Shown here piece after piece: positions 50,485 to 60,736 of a stretch of DNA of 64,000 nucleotides (its first letter is position 1; every line of letters begins with the position of its first letter). The stretch spans positions 1 to 64,000 of the forward strand of contig CAZNHZ010000002.1 of NCBI GenBank assembly GCA_964573015.1, given 5' to 3'. The stretch comes from JAPUDQ01 sp964573015. Its GTDB lineage: Bacteria; Patescibacteriota; Saccharimonadia; Saccharimonadales; Saccharimonadaceae. The translations under genes and the position numbers were made by a program. A model generated the notes under the pieces. It saw only the letters and a list, made by a program, of their open reading frames with translations, did not search any database and had not been told where the DNA came from.

Positions 50485-51285
50485 ATGGATCCGCGCAAAG
50501 CACAGGGTAACGTCAAAAACGCCGGCAACAAGTCGGCCCATGCTCATAATCCTGCCAAAGAAGACACTAAGCCGGTACGCAACCCGAACAGCACCCAAAA
50601 CTCACTACTAATTTCAGAGGTGCGCGACAGCATGGTGGTGATGAACGACGGCAGTTTTCGAGCCGTCGTGGCTTGCGAGTCGATCAACTTTGATCTAATG
50701 AGCCAGAGTGAGCGCGAGGGCGTGGAGTATAGTTATCAGGCATTTTTGAACTCGTTGTACTTTCCGGTACAGATTTTGATTCGCTCACAACGTATCGATA
50801 TCGGACCATATCTCGAGCAGTTGTCGGCGCTGCGGCGCGATCAAGACAATATCCTATTGGGCGTGCTGATGGATGATTATATGGACTTTATCGAGCTGCT
50901 GGCAACCGAGGCCAATATTATGGACAAGACGTTTTATATCATTGTGCCGTATTATCCGGGCGGTGACGTTAATGTCGCTCTAAATATGAGCCGAAACATG
51001 GTTACTGGCGCTTTCAAGCCACAAAAACAGACGTTGATCAAGATCGACAAAGCAACCTACGAAAAAGCCAAGGACGAGGTCAAAAATCGCGTCAGCTTGG
51101 TCATGAGCGGTATCATGCAAATGGGAGTACGTGGTACCCAGCTCAACACCAAGCAACTCGCCAATCTGTACTACAACTTTTACAATCCCGATACGGCCGT
51201 TCGTCAGCCACTAGTCGACTTTGAGCAAATAACCGGTGCTTATGTCGAAAAAGCCACTCAGCCTCAGCCCCAAGGAGGCGCCTAA
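50485..51285 (+). CDS. TraC/VirB4 N-terminal-like protein
   Basis: 266 aa. After a disordered basic N-terminus it contains SLLISEVRDSMVVMNDGSFRAVV, EREGVEYSYQAFLNSLYFPVQILIRSQ and FYIIVPYYPGGD, the pattern of the CagE/TrbE/VirB4 N-terminal domain as a separate protein. It directly precedes the VirB4 ATPase (1-nt overlap), so the two probably act as one split machine. Confidence 0.8.
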   Translation: MDPRKAQGNVKNAGNKSAHAHNPAKEDTKPVRNPNSTQNSLLISEVRDSMVVMNDGSFRAVVACESINFDLMSQSEREGVEYSYQAFLNSLYFPVQILIRSQRIDIGPYLEQLSALRRDQDNILLGVLMDDYMDFIELLATEANIMDKTFYIIVPYYPGGDVNVALNMSRNMVTGAFKPQKQTLIKIDKATYEKAKDEVKNRVSLVMSGIMQMGVRGTQLNTKQLANLYYNFYNPDTAVRQPLVDFEQITGAYVEKATQPQPQGGA

Positions 51286-53243
51286 TGGGACTGTTTGGTG
51301 GCAAGAAAAAAGACGCGATTGATGTTGCCGAACAGCAACGCCGTTTGGAAATACAAGAAGTCCAGGCTGAGTTTCTAAAAGGTATCACGACTTTGCGCGA
51401 CACAATCGCGCCCAGCAGCCTCGAGATTCAGGGCGGTTATTTTCGGGTCGGCACCAAATACGGCCGTACACTCTACGTCTACGGCTATCCGCGTCAGGTT
51501 TATACCGGTTGGCTAAGCGCCGTCATCAATCTCGACGAGGTTGTCGATATCAGCATGTTTATCTATCCGGTCGATAGCCAGATAGTGCTCAACAACCTGC
51601 GCAAAAAAGTCACCCAGCTCGAAGCCAGTGTCACCATAAATGAGGAACATCACAAAGTTCGCGATCCGGCACTCGAAGCCGCTATCCAAGACGCCGAGGA
51701 GCTGCGCGACAAGCTCCAGGTCGGAGCTGAGCGGTTTTTCCGCTATGGACTATACATTACGCTCTACGGCGACAGCCTGGAGGAGATGAATTTTATCCAG
51801 CACAAAATCGAGACTATGCTCGGTCAGCAATTAGTTTTTTCTAAAGTCGCGTCTTATCAGCAAGAACAGGGCTTTAACAGCACCGCTCCGCAAATGGTTG
51901 ACCACTTGCAAATCCGTCGCAACATGGACACCGGCGCGATCAGCACCAGCTTTCCGTTTACCAGCGCCGACCTCACCCAGGAAAAAGGCATACTCTACGG
52001 TATAAATATGCACAACAACGGTCTGGTAATATTTGACCGTTTCACTCTCGAAAACGCCAACATGGTGGTATTTGCCAAGTCCGGTGCCGGTAAGAGTTTT
52101 GCCGTTAAGCTCGAAGCCCTGCGCACGATGATGATAGGCGCCGACATCCTGATTATCGACCCCGAAAATGAATACCAGCGCCTGGCTGACGCGGTCGGTG
52201 GCAGCTATATTAGGCTCAGCCTCAACTCTGATGTTCGTATAAACCCGTTTGATCTGCCGCACGTCATCGACAGTGATGACGCCGACGATGCATTGCGTGC
52301 CAATCTGGTTACGCTGCATGGCCTGCTGCGCCTAATGCTGGGCGGCGCCACCGTAACTTCGCAGGGTGCGACCATGATGACTGGTCTGACTCCCAACCAA
52401 GAGGCCGATCTCGACCAAGCGCTTATCGACACCTACGCCCGCGCCGGAATCACAGCCGATCCGCTGACACACAATACCGAGCCGCCGACGATCAACGATC
52501 TGTATGAAACCATGCTGCACATGGGCGGCAGCGGTCCCGAACTGGCTCAGCGGCTGCGCAAGTACACCACCGGTACGTTTGCGGGTATTTTTTCACAGCA
52601 AAGCAATATCGACATCAACAACAAAATGGTGGTCTTTAACATCCGCGACCTCGAGGACGAGCTGCGTCCGGTAGCAATGTACATCGTGCTGAGTCATATC
52701 TGGAATCGTGTCCGCGCCGATATGAAAAAACGCATGTTGGTGGTTGATGAGGCCTGGCAGCTTATGAAATATGACGATTCGGCCAACTTTCTCTTCAGTC
52801 TCGCCAAACGAGCTCGTAAATATTACTTGGGTGTCACAACAATCACCCAAGACGTCGAGGACTTCATGAGCAGCAAGATGGGTCGCGCGATCGTTGCCAA
52901 CTCCAGCATGCAAATGCTGCTAAAACAATCCACCAGCTCGGTTGATGTCTTGACCGATGTGTTTAAGCTCACCGACGAAGAGAAAAAGCGTCTGACTAAC
53001 TTTCCGGTGGGGCAGGGTCTGTTCTTTGCCGGCCAGAGCCACGTCCATATCCAGGTGATCGCCAGCCCGACCGAGCAAGGCCTAATCACTACAAATCCGC
53101 AGCAGCTCGCCATACTCGAGCAACAACGTCAGGCTCAAGAAATAGCTTTGCAGCAAACACCGCCGCCAATCCAGCCGCAGTTCAACAACCCTGAAATGAA
53201 TTCGAACGAGCAGGAAGTTACCGATCAATCAACGGATCAATAA
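51285..53243 (+). CDS. VirB4-family ATPase
   Basis: 652 aa. N-terminal VirB4 domain (GYFRVGTKYGRTLYVYGYPR) and C-terminal RecA-like ATPase: Walker A FAKSGAGKSFAVK (about residue 265), Walker B MLVVDEAWQLMKY, and the arginine/Q-loop region VTTITQDVEDFMSS. It powers assembly and transport in type IV systems. No VirB11 or VirD4 coupling ATPase is found in the window. Confidence 0.93.
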   Translation: MGLFGGKKKDAIDVAEQQRRLEIQEVQAEFLKGITTLRDTIAPSSLEIQGGYFRVGTKYGRTLYVYGYPRQVYTGWLSAVINLDEVVDISMFIYPVDSQIVLNNLRKKVTQLEASVTINEEHHKVRDPALEAAIQDAEELRDKLQVGAERFFRYGLYITLYGDSLEEMNFIQHKIETMLGQQLVFSKVASYQQEQGFNSTAPQMVDHLQIRRNMDTGAISTSFPFTSADLTQEKGILYGINMHNNGLVIFDRFTLENANMVVFAKSGAGKSFAVKLEALRTMMIGADILIIDPENEYQRLADAVGGSYIRLSLNSDVRINPFDLPHVIDSDDADDALRANLVTLHGLLRLMLGGATVTSQGATMMTGLTPNQEADLDQALIDTYARAGITADPLTHNTEPPTINDLYETMLHMGGSGPELAQRLRKYTTGTFAGIFSQQSNIDINNKMVVFNIRDLEDELRPVAMYIVLSHIWNRVRADMKKRMLVVDEAWQLMKYDDSANFLFSLAKRARKYYLGVTTITQDVEDFMSSKMGRAIVANSSMQMLLKQSTSSVDVLTDVFKLTDEEKKRLTNFPVGQGLFFAGQSHVHIQVIASPTEQGLITTNPQQLAILEQQRQAQEIALQQTPPPIQPQFNNPEMNSNEQEVTDQSTDQ

Positions 53244-53246
53244 ACC

Positions 53247-56200
53247 ATGAAACCCGACAATCAAGACGATCTCAATCCCGGCCAAAAATCATACGACGAG
53301 ACATTTAACCCCGATAAATCGCCCGGCGCCAAACCAAGCGGCGGTAGCCAAGCCGCCGCTGGGGCCAAACAAGCCATCGGCCGAGCCGCCCACGTAGCTA
53401 AGCAAAAAGCTATCGAGGGTGCGATCGCGTCTACCGGTGTCGGTACGGCTGTTGCCAAGCCGCTCGGTAAGGCGCTCGATAAAATCATCTCTCTCAAAAA
53501 CGCCCAGCGTGGCGCCAAGGCCGCCGCCGGTGGCATCATTTTATTTTTGTTATTTTTCTTAACGCTTACTTCGCCGCAACAGATTTTTTCTCACACCAAA
53601 GAAACCACGACCGATTGGAGCGACAAATCATCTCGCGACAGCGGCCATTTGCGAACGGCACGGATTTTACGCTGGCGGTATTTTGATGCCTTTAAAGACA
53701 GTAGCGATTGTGATGTTAATGAAAGTATCCGCTGTCGACTGCGCGCCGGTGCGACCGAGGTTGAGATGCAACGCATGAAGCGCGAAGGCCTCATCAAAGA
53801 CGGTGATTATAAACAAATTGACAAGCGCTACACCATATTGCGCGTGCGGTATGTTGATAAAGACGGCAAAGAGCAGGTGATTAGCTCACCCAAGGAGTTT
53901 GTGGAAAAATACCCAATTACCGCCGACCTGGTCGCGCGATTTCAGCGAGCCATCATCGACCCCAAAGCTATTTTGTTTCGCTCACCTCAGGGAATTCACG
54001 TATTGTTTAAGTTTGACGTTATCCGCAATAACCCCATTGGCAAGTCCTCTAAGCTCGAAAATATCGTCGACGATTTTCGTCGGACTATGGCAGCAGACGG
54101 CGCCAGCCTGGAGCCGGTCGGACTCAAAGATGACCAAGGCAATCCCATCGCCGCCAACGACAGCCGTGCCCGAGAGATCAAACAAGCTATGATCGAGGGT
54201 GTCAAAGGTACCGACACTCAAGACTCCAAGAAATACGATCAAGCTCTCAAAAAAGCTACAAATGACTTTGACAATCTTATCACCGGCTGCACCAATGAGT
54301 CGCTTATGCAGCAATTGTCGGTACTCGGTAAACTCGTAAAAGCTCCGGCGCTCATCAAGTACAATGCCTCTGTCCAGGCGCTTATCGACCAAGATCGTGA
54401 CAGCAAGCTCAAAAACTGGGAGCAATCCAGTATGGCAGCCAACATGCTCAGCAAGGCTGGTATATACGGGGTTTCTAAGACCAAGATTTACAGTGATTCC
54501 GGCGGCTACACGCTTATAACTCAAGGTAAAATCCGTGACGATGCGCTGCCGGGTATGTCAAAATACGCCAACGGTATCATGTTGCCAGGCCTCGTGTATG
54601 GCCAGCCTGGTTGTTATAAGTCTGACTCACCTAACTCTTTTTTGGTAGATACCCAACGTAGCGGCGGTATTTACGGATCAGCGTCAGGCATTGATGCTAT
54701 CGAGTGGCTGACACCGCAAATACTAATGTATGCCAGGGGCGAAATTGTGCCCGATCCCGAAGACGATATCGAAGGCGGCTACAACGCCGGCAATGCTTTT
54801 GCGTCCGGAGCATCAGCTTTAGCATCGCGCCTAGGCCGCGGCACCGGCGATCGACCAATGTCCAAGCAAGAGTTTGATATCATCGATCAGAATGCCCCGG
54901 AAAGTTCGCATATCATATCCGATCGATCACAAACATCCGTTCCACCTGTCGCCAGTATCGGACTGTTTCAACTGGTATCAGCTATTCGGCATCAAGATTT
55001 TAGCCAAATCTTCGTCGGAATCGGTAATATCTACCGGTCGACAATCGACACCATCGCCGGCTTTATATCATCGCCAGTCACTGCCAAAGAAAAATACGTC
55101 GATAAATATCGCGGCGATCTGTGCACCGACTATGACGTCAAGGTCGAGCTGGCGATGTGGCCCAAGTGGTCGTGCGATCCGTATTACGGTCAACTACCGA
55201 GCGAAACCAATGGTGACGAGCTTGATCCGTGGAATGTACTTAGTATGATGATCGGTGGCGGCTTTATATATGCCAGTAGCGAGACTATCGTCGAAGAAGT
55301 GTATTATGGAAACCTCGACGAATTATTGGCGGCGTGTCGCGAAGCTGGCATTACCGTGCCGACCGACTGTATCAAGCCTACACGAGCTCCGTTTAAACCG
55401 TTTTCAGGCGGGCCAAAGGTCTTCAACAATAACTTTTGTGATGACCTCAGCCTGAAATCACCAAATAACGTCACTGATTACCCCGAGCCTATTTGCAATC
55501 GTCCCGGTCCTCATAGTTATGACTTTGTCGATGGCGATAATCGTTTAGCCAAGTACGCGAACGGTCCGCTGTTTTTGGAGTGGTATGCCACTTGTATTAT
55601 CTGGAATCATCCAATTATTAGCCAAGAAAAATACCTATATCCCAAGTATCTGCCGGGCGACGGTACTCGTATTTATTGGGTGGGCCAGTGCACCGATACC
55701 AAAGACAAAATCAACGAAAAAATGCACCGTTTGTTCCAGTTTTATGTCAAAGATCACAATATCGAGGACTCGCTTGAAAACGTCGGTACGCAAACACTCG
55801 GTGATGACACTTGTTCCGACCCGATCTACCCCAACCCCAACAAGTTCTGCGCGCTCGATAGCGGCACTCGTATCAACAGTATGGCGACCGGCGGAATCAA
55901 AACACCTAGCGATAACGCCAGCGGAGCAGGTGATGGTAGTGGTGGCGGTGGTGGTGGCGGCGTACCTAAGCCTAACGCCAACAGCTACGTCGATTCCAAT
56001 ATTCAGTGCGCAGCCGGTACTACCGATGCCGGTACCGTGACAACCAAATACACCGGCTCTCTGGTCAGTTCACCCCGTCCGACCATACGGCTGTGCAAAC
56101 TGGGCAGTATTGCCGGCGCTACGGTCAACGCGGCAGTATCAGCTAACTTTCAGCAAATGGGCGAAGCCGCCAAAGCCGCCGGGCGAGCACTCAGCGCCAC

Positions 56201-56474
56201 GTCGTCGTTTCGACTCGACGATTCCTGCGGCGGTACCGGGACCGGCTCAAACTGTGCCTCGCCCGGTCAATCACCCCACCAGCTGGGCGTCGCGATTGAT
56301 TTTGCGCTGACCGATGGCCGCACCGGTTCTAGCACCACATCGTGCGCTGCCAGAACTACTTCTAACGACCCGCGCTGGATCTGGCTGCGCGACAATGCCG
56401 CTAGTTATGGTATCAAGCAATACACTTATGAGAACTGGCACTGGGATACAACAGGGATGTCAAACCGATGTTAA
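53247..56474 (+). CDS. Large membrane-anchored protein with C-terminal VanY-type peptidase
   Basis: 1075 aa. The cytoplasmic N-terminus (1-90, Ala/Lys-rich) is followed by one TM (about 93-108, GGIILFLLFFLTLT) and a very long extracytoplasmic region with scattered Cys. Residues about 960-1075 form an M15B D,D-carboxypeptidase-like domain: QSPHQLGVAIDFAL (SxHxxGxAxD) and ENWHWDTTG (HxH). A Gly-rich linker precedes the domain. Likely a cell-wall-remodelling component of the secretion channel (VirB1-like role in monoderms). Four nt after virB4, and it overlaps the next gene. Confidence 0.85.
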   Translation: MKPDNQDDLNPGQKSYDETFNPDKSPGAKPSGGSQAAAGAKQAIGRAAHVAKQKAIEGAIASTGVGTAVAKPLGKALDKIISLKNAQRGAKAAAGGIILFLLFFLTLTSPQQIFSHTKETTTDWSDKSSRDSGHLRTARILRWRYFDAFKDSSDCDVNESIRCRLRAGATEVEMQRMKREGLIKDGDYKQIDKRYTILRVRYVDKDGKEQVISSPKEFVEKYPITADLVARFQRAIIDPKAILFRSPQGIHVLFKFDVIRNNPIGKSSKLENIVDDFRRTMAADGASLEPVGLKDDQGNPIAANDSRAREIKQAMIEGVKGTDTQDSKKYDQALKKATNDFDNLITGCTNESLMQQLSVLGKLVKAPALIKYNASVQALIDQDRDSKLKNWEQSSMAANMLSKAGIYGVSKTKIYSDSGGYTLITQGKIRDDALPGMSKYANGIMLPGLVYGQPGCYKSDSPNSFLVDTQRSGGIYGSASGIDAIEWLTPQILMYARGEIVPDPEDDIEGGYNAGNAFASGASALASRLGRGTGDRPMSKQEFDIIDQNAPESSHIISDRSQTSVPPVASIGLFQLVSAIRHQDFSQIFVGIGNIYRSTIDTIAGFISSPVTAKEKYVDKYRGDLCTDYDVKVELAMWPKWSCDPYYGQLPSETNGDELDPWNVLSMMIGGGFIYASSETIVEEVYYGNLDELLAACREAGITVPTDCIKPTRAPFKPFSGGPKVFNNNFCDDLSLKSPNNVTDYPEPICNRPGPHSYDFVDGDNRLAKYANGPLFLEWYATCIIWNHPIISQEKYLYPKYLPGDGTRIYWVGQCTDTKDKINEKMHRLFQFYVKDHNIEDSLENVGTQTLGDDTCSDPIYPNPNKFCALDSGTRINSMATGGIKTPSDNASGAGDGSGGGGGGGVPKPNANSYVDSNIQCAAGTTDAGTVTTKYTGSLVSSPRPTIRLCKLGSIAGATVNAAVSANFQQMGEAAKAAGRALSATSSFRLDDSCGGTGTGSNCASPGQSPHQLGVAIDFALTDGRTGSSTTSCAARTTSNDPRWIWLRDNAASYGIKQYTYENWHWDTTGMSNRC

Positions 56475-57862
56475 ATGTCATAAAAAAATATTCTTTACTC
56501 CTCATTGTTGGTCTGGCATTACTGAGTAGCGCTCAGGCGGCCGCTCAAATGACTAACGACGCCAGCAAAGCAACCTTTAAAGACTTCTACTTACAAAGTC
56601 GGGTCACCCACTACGACCGCAACGCCTCGGATGACCCGAATTGTCTGCCGCAGCTGCCGACAATTACCGCCGGCGGAACTGCCGGCGGCGGTGGTGGTGG
56701 CGGTGGTGGCGGTGGCAGTACCACGCCAACGACCGGCAGCAATAACACCGAAAGAGCCTGGAACTTCTTTATGGGTCAAGGCTTTAGCGCCGCCCAAACT
56801 GCCGGCATACTCGGTAATTTCATGATTGAATCGGGTATGGAGCCGCGCCGAGTCCAGGGATCGGGTTTTCAAACCGCCGATGCGCCGGTAGCCGGCAAAG
56901 GTTACGGACTGGCACAATGGACCGATTCTCCCCGCCAAAACGCTCTGAAAAATTTTGCCGCCAGCCAAAACCAGCCGGTCGGTAGCCTTGACCTCCAGCT
57001 CAACTTCGTCATGCACGAGCTCGCCACCAGCGAGAGCTCCTCAAACGGTATCCGCAACCAAACCACTATCGAAAGTGCTACGATATTTTGGCTGGATCGA
57101 TATGAGCGAGCAGGTGTGCGTGCTGAGAGCGAGCGAATCTCGGCTGCCAAAAAAATATTTGATCAATACTCCAAACAAACGACTGCTACGCCATCACAGC
57201 CAGCCGCCGGAGGTAGCGGCGGTTCGTCCACCAGCTCCACACCTACGACACCGTCTGGCGGCGGCGCAGGTAGTAGTGGCTGTGCTGTACCGCAACCGCA
57301 AGTCGGCGGCGGAGCCGGCGGCAGTGGTGGCGCGGGTGGCGGTGGCGCGGGCGGTGGTGGTGGTGGCGGCGGTGGCGGTACGGTTTCCGGTACTTGTACA
57401 GCGACTGCGCCGATCTATGGTAGCGGCGGTAACGGCCGGCAACTCAAGCAAGCTGACTTTGAGAAACTCTACGGTCCGGGCGGCAGCGCCGCAACCGGCA
57501 ATATGGTATCGGTAGATTTTATGGGTAAGTCGGTTCAAGTCCACAAGCTTGTGGCACCGTGTTTGCAAGCTGTCGCCAACGAAATCAAAGCCAGCAATAT
57601 CAACTATACCGTCAGGTCGATCGGTGGTTTTCGTATCGAAAAAGGTGCCGGTGGAGCCAAGCTGGAAGACGGTTATCATTACTATGGCGCCGCTGTTGAT
57701 ATCAATCCCGACACCAACCCTTATACTTCCGGTACTGCGCCGCATGATATGCCGCAGGCTTATGTCGATATATTTCATCGACATGGCTGGTCTTGGGGCG
57801 GTAACTGGCGCAGCGTCAAAGACTATATGCACTTTGAGTTTAATGGTCTGAGTGTGCCGTAA
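56468..57862 (+). CDS. Secreted two-domain peptidoglycan hydrolase (tail-lysozyme-like plus M15 peptidase)
   Basis: 464 aa. Signal peptide (LLLIVGLALLSSAQAAAQ). A phage-tail-lysozyme-type domain (about 95-235: RAWNFFMGQGFSAAQTAGIL, GNFMIESGMEP, GYGLAQWTDSPRQNAL), a very Gly/Ser-rich linker (about 240-305, many GGA/GGG) and a C-terminal M15C-like peptidase (YHYYGAAVDINPDTNP and DYMHFEFNG supply metal ligands). It would cut both glycan and peptide. The 7-nt overlap with the upstream hydrolase gene implies co-expression. Confidence 0.87.
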   Translation: MLNVIKKYSLLLIVGLALLSSAQAAAQMTNDASKATFKDFYLQSRVTHYDRNASDDPNCLPQLPTITAGGTAGGGGGGGGGGGSTTPTTGSNNTERAWNFFMGQGFSAAQTAGILGNFMIESGMEPRRVQGSGFQTADAPVAGKGYGLAQWTDSPRQNALKNFAASQNQPVGSLDLQLNFVMHELATSESSSNGIRNQTTIESATIFWLDRYERAGVRAESERISAAKKIFDQYSKQTTATPSQPAAGGSGGSSTSSTPTTPSGGGAGSSGCAVPQPQVGGGAGGSGGAGGGGAGGGGGGGGGGTVSGTCTATAPIYGSGGNGRQLKQADFEKLYGPGGSAATGNMVSVDFMGKSVQVHKLVAPCLQAVANEIKASNINYTVRSIGGFRIEKGAGGAKLEDGYHYYGAAVDINPDTNPYTSGTAPHDMPQAYVDIFHRHGWSWGGNWRSVKDYMHFEFNGLSVP

Positions 57863-57908
57863 GTCAGGATAATGTGTTTAAACAGTCTAAGGAGGTGACG
57901 ACAGACCC

Positions 57909-58331
57909 ATGAGTGACGAAAACAAGGTTATAATCTCATCGATTACGATATTTTTGAGTCTCATCATCGCCGCGGTGGCACTGATGGATATCAGAAATAT
58001 CAACACCATAACGCCCGCTACGACCGATGCTAGATCGCTTGGCGCTACCAGTACGACGACAAGTGATAAGTTTATGTATATCGAGGGCGATACCAGCCTA
58101 GCCAACAAGTACGACAAAAACTATCATGAAATTCTCGGTCAAATCCTGCAAAAAATCTACAACCAATCCGGCCATCTGGAACGGCACGCCGAACTAAGCC
58201 GTCAACCCAAGTTTGCCAGTAATACCGCCGAGTTTGAAATCAAGCTGATACCGAGCAGGATTCGGTTTGCCGTCACGATAGTCGATAACTCGCCGCAAGC
58301 CATCAATGTAAGTGTAAAAGAGGTAAAATAA
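57909..58331 (+). CDS. Small membrane-anchored accessory protein of the type IV cluster
   Basis: 140 aa. N-terminal TM (about 9-30, IISSITIFLSLIIAAVALMDI) and an extracytoplasmic part ending in a beta-rich domain (TAEFEIKLIPSRIRFAVTIVDNSPQAINVSVKEV). RBS GGAGGTG. Not recognised. It overlaps the next gene by 1 nt (TAATG). Confidence 0.75.
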   Translation: MSDENKVIISSITIFLSLIIAAVALMDIRNINTITPATTDARSLGATSTTTSDKFMYIEGDTSLANKYDKNYHEILGQILQKIYNQSGHLERHAELSRQPKFASNTAEFEIKLIPSRIRFAVTIVDNSPQAINVSVKEVK

Positions 58332-59680
58332 TGAACCCTACGACTTTTGTTTGGCTCAAGCGCATCGCACTCATATCACTCGTTATCATGGTATTATCGA
58401 TTGGCGCCAATATCACCTTGCGTCTACTCAATCCGTCGGCCGCCGTCTCGCCGCCAATTGCCTACAATATGTGGTTTGCCGACGATCGCGATAGTGGCAA
58501 AATCTATTATTACAACGGTAATCATTTTGTCGTCAAAGACAAAACCACCTACCAGACTCGTCTGGCAACACCAAAAATCACCAAGCCGATCTTTGGTGTT
58601 AGCGATGTTGTTTGGGTCAACGATGGGGTGTTTTTTAAGGTCAATGAAATAACTAACAACACGCCTTTGACTGATGTACTAAATAACACTCTGGGCGGCC
58701 CGGACCTCGAAAACGACCTACTGTATTGGTATATCGGCTTCAATGACACCCAGCCGAAAATCGGTTTCTCACAAAGCGATGCCCAAACCCACCGGCCATC
58801 TTGGCAAAAACCAACACTAGCTGTCGGCAACACAGTCTACTACGCTTCGGGTATGACGTTGTGGCAAACCAACCCAGCCGGCAACACCAAGCTGCTTGCG
58901 CGTTTCGATAAAGATTATGGCGATTATCTGACACCGCTTTTTGTCAAAAACAACCATATTATCGTCTCGCTCGCAATCGCCGCCGATCCCGATGGCTATC
59001 CGCTCAAAAAGAACGTAAGCCACGAACTGTATTCGGTTGACATCGCATCCGGTACTTACAAAAAACTCCAAGACATCGCCACTGTCGACAGCGGTGGCAG
59101 TCCAGTTACTATTGACCTCATCGGTAGCAGCGACCATTACGTCTATGCTTTTAAGACTCTGCCGCCCGCCAACAAAAGACAAATCGTTGCCTTTGATCTT
59201 AGCAAAAATCAAGCCCCGATTGTTGTACTCGATGATTTTACCGGCACCGCACTAACCAGTAAAAAGGGTATCTATGCTATTACAACCGGTGATAGTGAGC
59301 TGGGTGTCTACACAATTCGCGACACTACCGCGGTGTTTTTGTATCGGTATAACGATACGCTCACTGGTCCGTCGGGTATAAGTTGTAGCGATGTATCATG
59401 TTTGGTGATTGATTACCGCGGTATCGCCAAACTAGTGTCCAAAAACACTGATTTAGTCGCCGCAGTGAAGCCGGCTATGCACCAGCCTATCGAAAAGCAG
59501 TCCGGCATGGAACCAAACCGCTTAATCAGAAATGTCCTGTCGCCATACGACAACGACTATGATCTCATGGTGCCTATATCTAAAGGTGACGAGACCTACA
59601 AAGCTTTGCAAGACCGATTAACCAAACAAGGTATAGATTCATACGCCTATACATTTCATATCAAAGAAGGCCGTTATTAA
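58331..59680 (+). CDS. Membrane-anchored beta-propeller-like protein of the type IV cluster
   Basis: 449 aa. N-terminal TM (about 11-32, ISLVIMVLSIGANITLRLL) followed by about 400 extracytoplasmic residues with repeated short beta motifs (YNMWFADDRDSGKIYYYNG, NTVYYASGMTLWQTNPAG, GKSKLLARF-like turns, YVYAFKTLPP), consistent with a beta-propeller. C-terminal helical end. Not recognised; its position suggests a structural role or receptor in the apparatus. Convergent with recF (2-nt gap). Confidence 0.75.
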   Translation: MNPTTFVWLKRIALISLVIMVLSIGANITLRLLNPSAAVSPPIAYNMWFADDRDSGKIYYYNGNHFVVKDKTTYQTRLATPKITKPIFGVSDVVWVNDGVFFKVNEITNNTPLTDVLNNTLGGPDLENDLLYWYIGFNDTQPKIGFSQSDAQTHRPSWQKPTLAVGNTVYYASGMTLWQTNPAGNTKLLARFDKDYGDYLTPLFVKNNHIIVSLAIAADPDGYPLKKNVSHELYSVDIASGTYKKLQDIATVDSGGSPVTIDLIGSSDHYVYAFKTLPPANKRQIVAFDLSKNQAPIVVLDDFTGTALTSKKGIYAITTGDSELGVYTIRDTTAVFLYRYNDTLTGPSGISCSDVSCLVIDYRGIAKLVSKNTDLVAAVKPAMHQPIEKQSGMEPNRLIRNVLSPYDNDYDLMVPISKGDETYKALQDRLTKQGIDSYAYTFHIKEGRY

Positions 59681-59682
59681 AG

Positions 59683-60705
59683 CTATGATAGTGCGATGTG
59701 TTGGACAGGCTTATCGCTACGAAAAGTGGTTGAAGTTATAACTATTTGGCCCGTGTGACTATCAATAATATTGTTTTGTCGAGTCACGTCCAACTCTGAC
59801 AAGACATCATCGAGTAGCAGGAGCGGTGGCGTATGGTAATACTTGGTGAGTTGCTCAACCTCATATAACACTAGTGACAATAGGAGAGTGCGTACCTCGC
59901 CTCGTGAAGCGACGTGTGTCATATCGTGATTGTTTATATAAAATATATAATCATCGCGGTGCGGTCCAACCCCAGTGCTGCCTAGTAATCTATCCCGCTC
60001 CACCGATTCACGAAGCCGTGCAATGATTGATTGAGTGTATGATTCTCTAGCAACCGAGGATTTATAGCTCACCATGATATTGTCGTCAGTTGCGGCAATA
60101 CGTTGATAATAACCAGTCAGTTGTTTGTTCCAGCCATCGATATAGTTTTGGCGTATATCGACAATTTTTGTTGCTAATTCAGCGAGCGAAATATCCCAGA
60201 CAAACAACGAGTCATTATCGAGTATCGGTTGTTTTAGTAATTTGTTTCGTTGCGCCACTACCCGGTCATAACGCCGCAGCAGATTGCTGTAACCGGGTGT
60301 GATTTTGGCGATTTGTTTATCCAGGTAGGCACGCCGCGATTTGGGTGAGCCATGAATAAGCATTAGATCATCCGGCTCAAACAACACCACTGGCAAAATA
60401 TGATTGTGTGATAATCGCTGATACGATAAGTCATTGATCGTATAAGATTTTTTGCTGCTATATTTTACTTCACGCTGCCATGTGTCACATATACCCGATA
60501 CTTTCCACTCGCTCGTACCGTGGGTAGCAAGTAGGGCATCGGCGTCACGAAATGACGACCCGGTCGCCAGCACGTAAAGAGCTTCGATAATATTGGTTTT
60601 ACCGATACCATTGATACCGGTTATAACCGTGACACCGGAATTAAACTCAAACCTACGGTCGGTATAATTTCGAAATTGCCGCAGCTGTATTTGGCTTATA
60701 TGCAT
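59683..60705 (-). CDS. recF: DNA replication and repair protein RecF
   Basis: 340 aa. SMC-like ATPase: Walker A ITGINGIGKTNIIEALYVL, signature SRGEVRTLLLSLVLYE, Walker B LLLLDDVLSELD. It loads RecA at gaps with RecOR. TACAAT lies 6 nt before the ATG (leaderless). Conserved place after dnaN. Confidence 0.95.
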   Translation of the reverse strand: MHISQIQLRQFRNYTDRRFEFNSGVTVITGINGIGKTNIIEALYVLATGSSFRDADALLATHGTSEWKVSGICDTWQREVKYSSKKSYTINDLSYQRLSHNHILPVVLFEPDDLMLIHGSPKSRRAYLDKQIAKITPGYSNLLRRYDRVVAQRNKLLKQPILDNDSLFVWDISLAELATKIVDIRQNYIDGWNKQLTGYYQRIAATDDNIMVSYKSSVARESYTQSIIARLRESVERDRLLGSTGVGPHRDDYIFYINNHDMTHVASRGEVRTLLLSLVLYEVEQLTKYYHTPPLLLLDDVLSELDVTRQNNIIDSHTGQIVITSTTFRSDKPVQHIALS

Positions 60706-60736
60706 ATATACATTGTAATCGAGTGGCGGACAACGG

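Noticed and set aside
57240..57390. Gly-rich runs in the 56468 hydrolase as repeat-element insertions
   Set aside because: Ordinary low-complexity linker; codons vary and no flanking repeats are seen.
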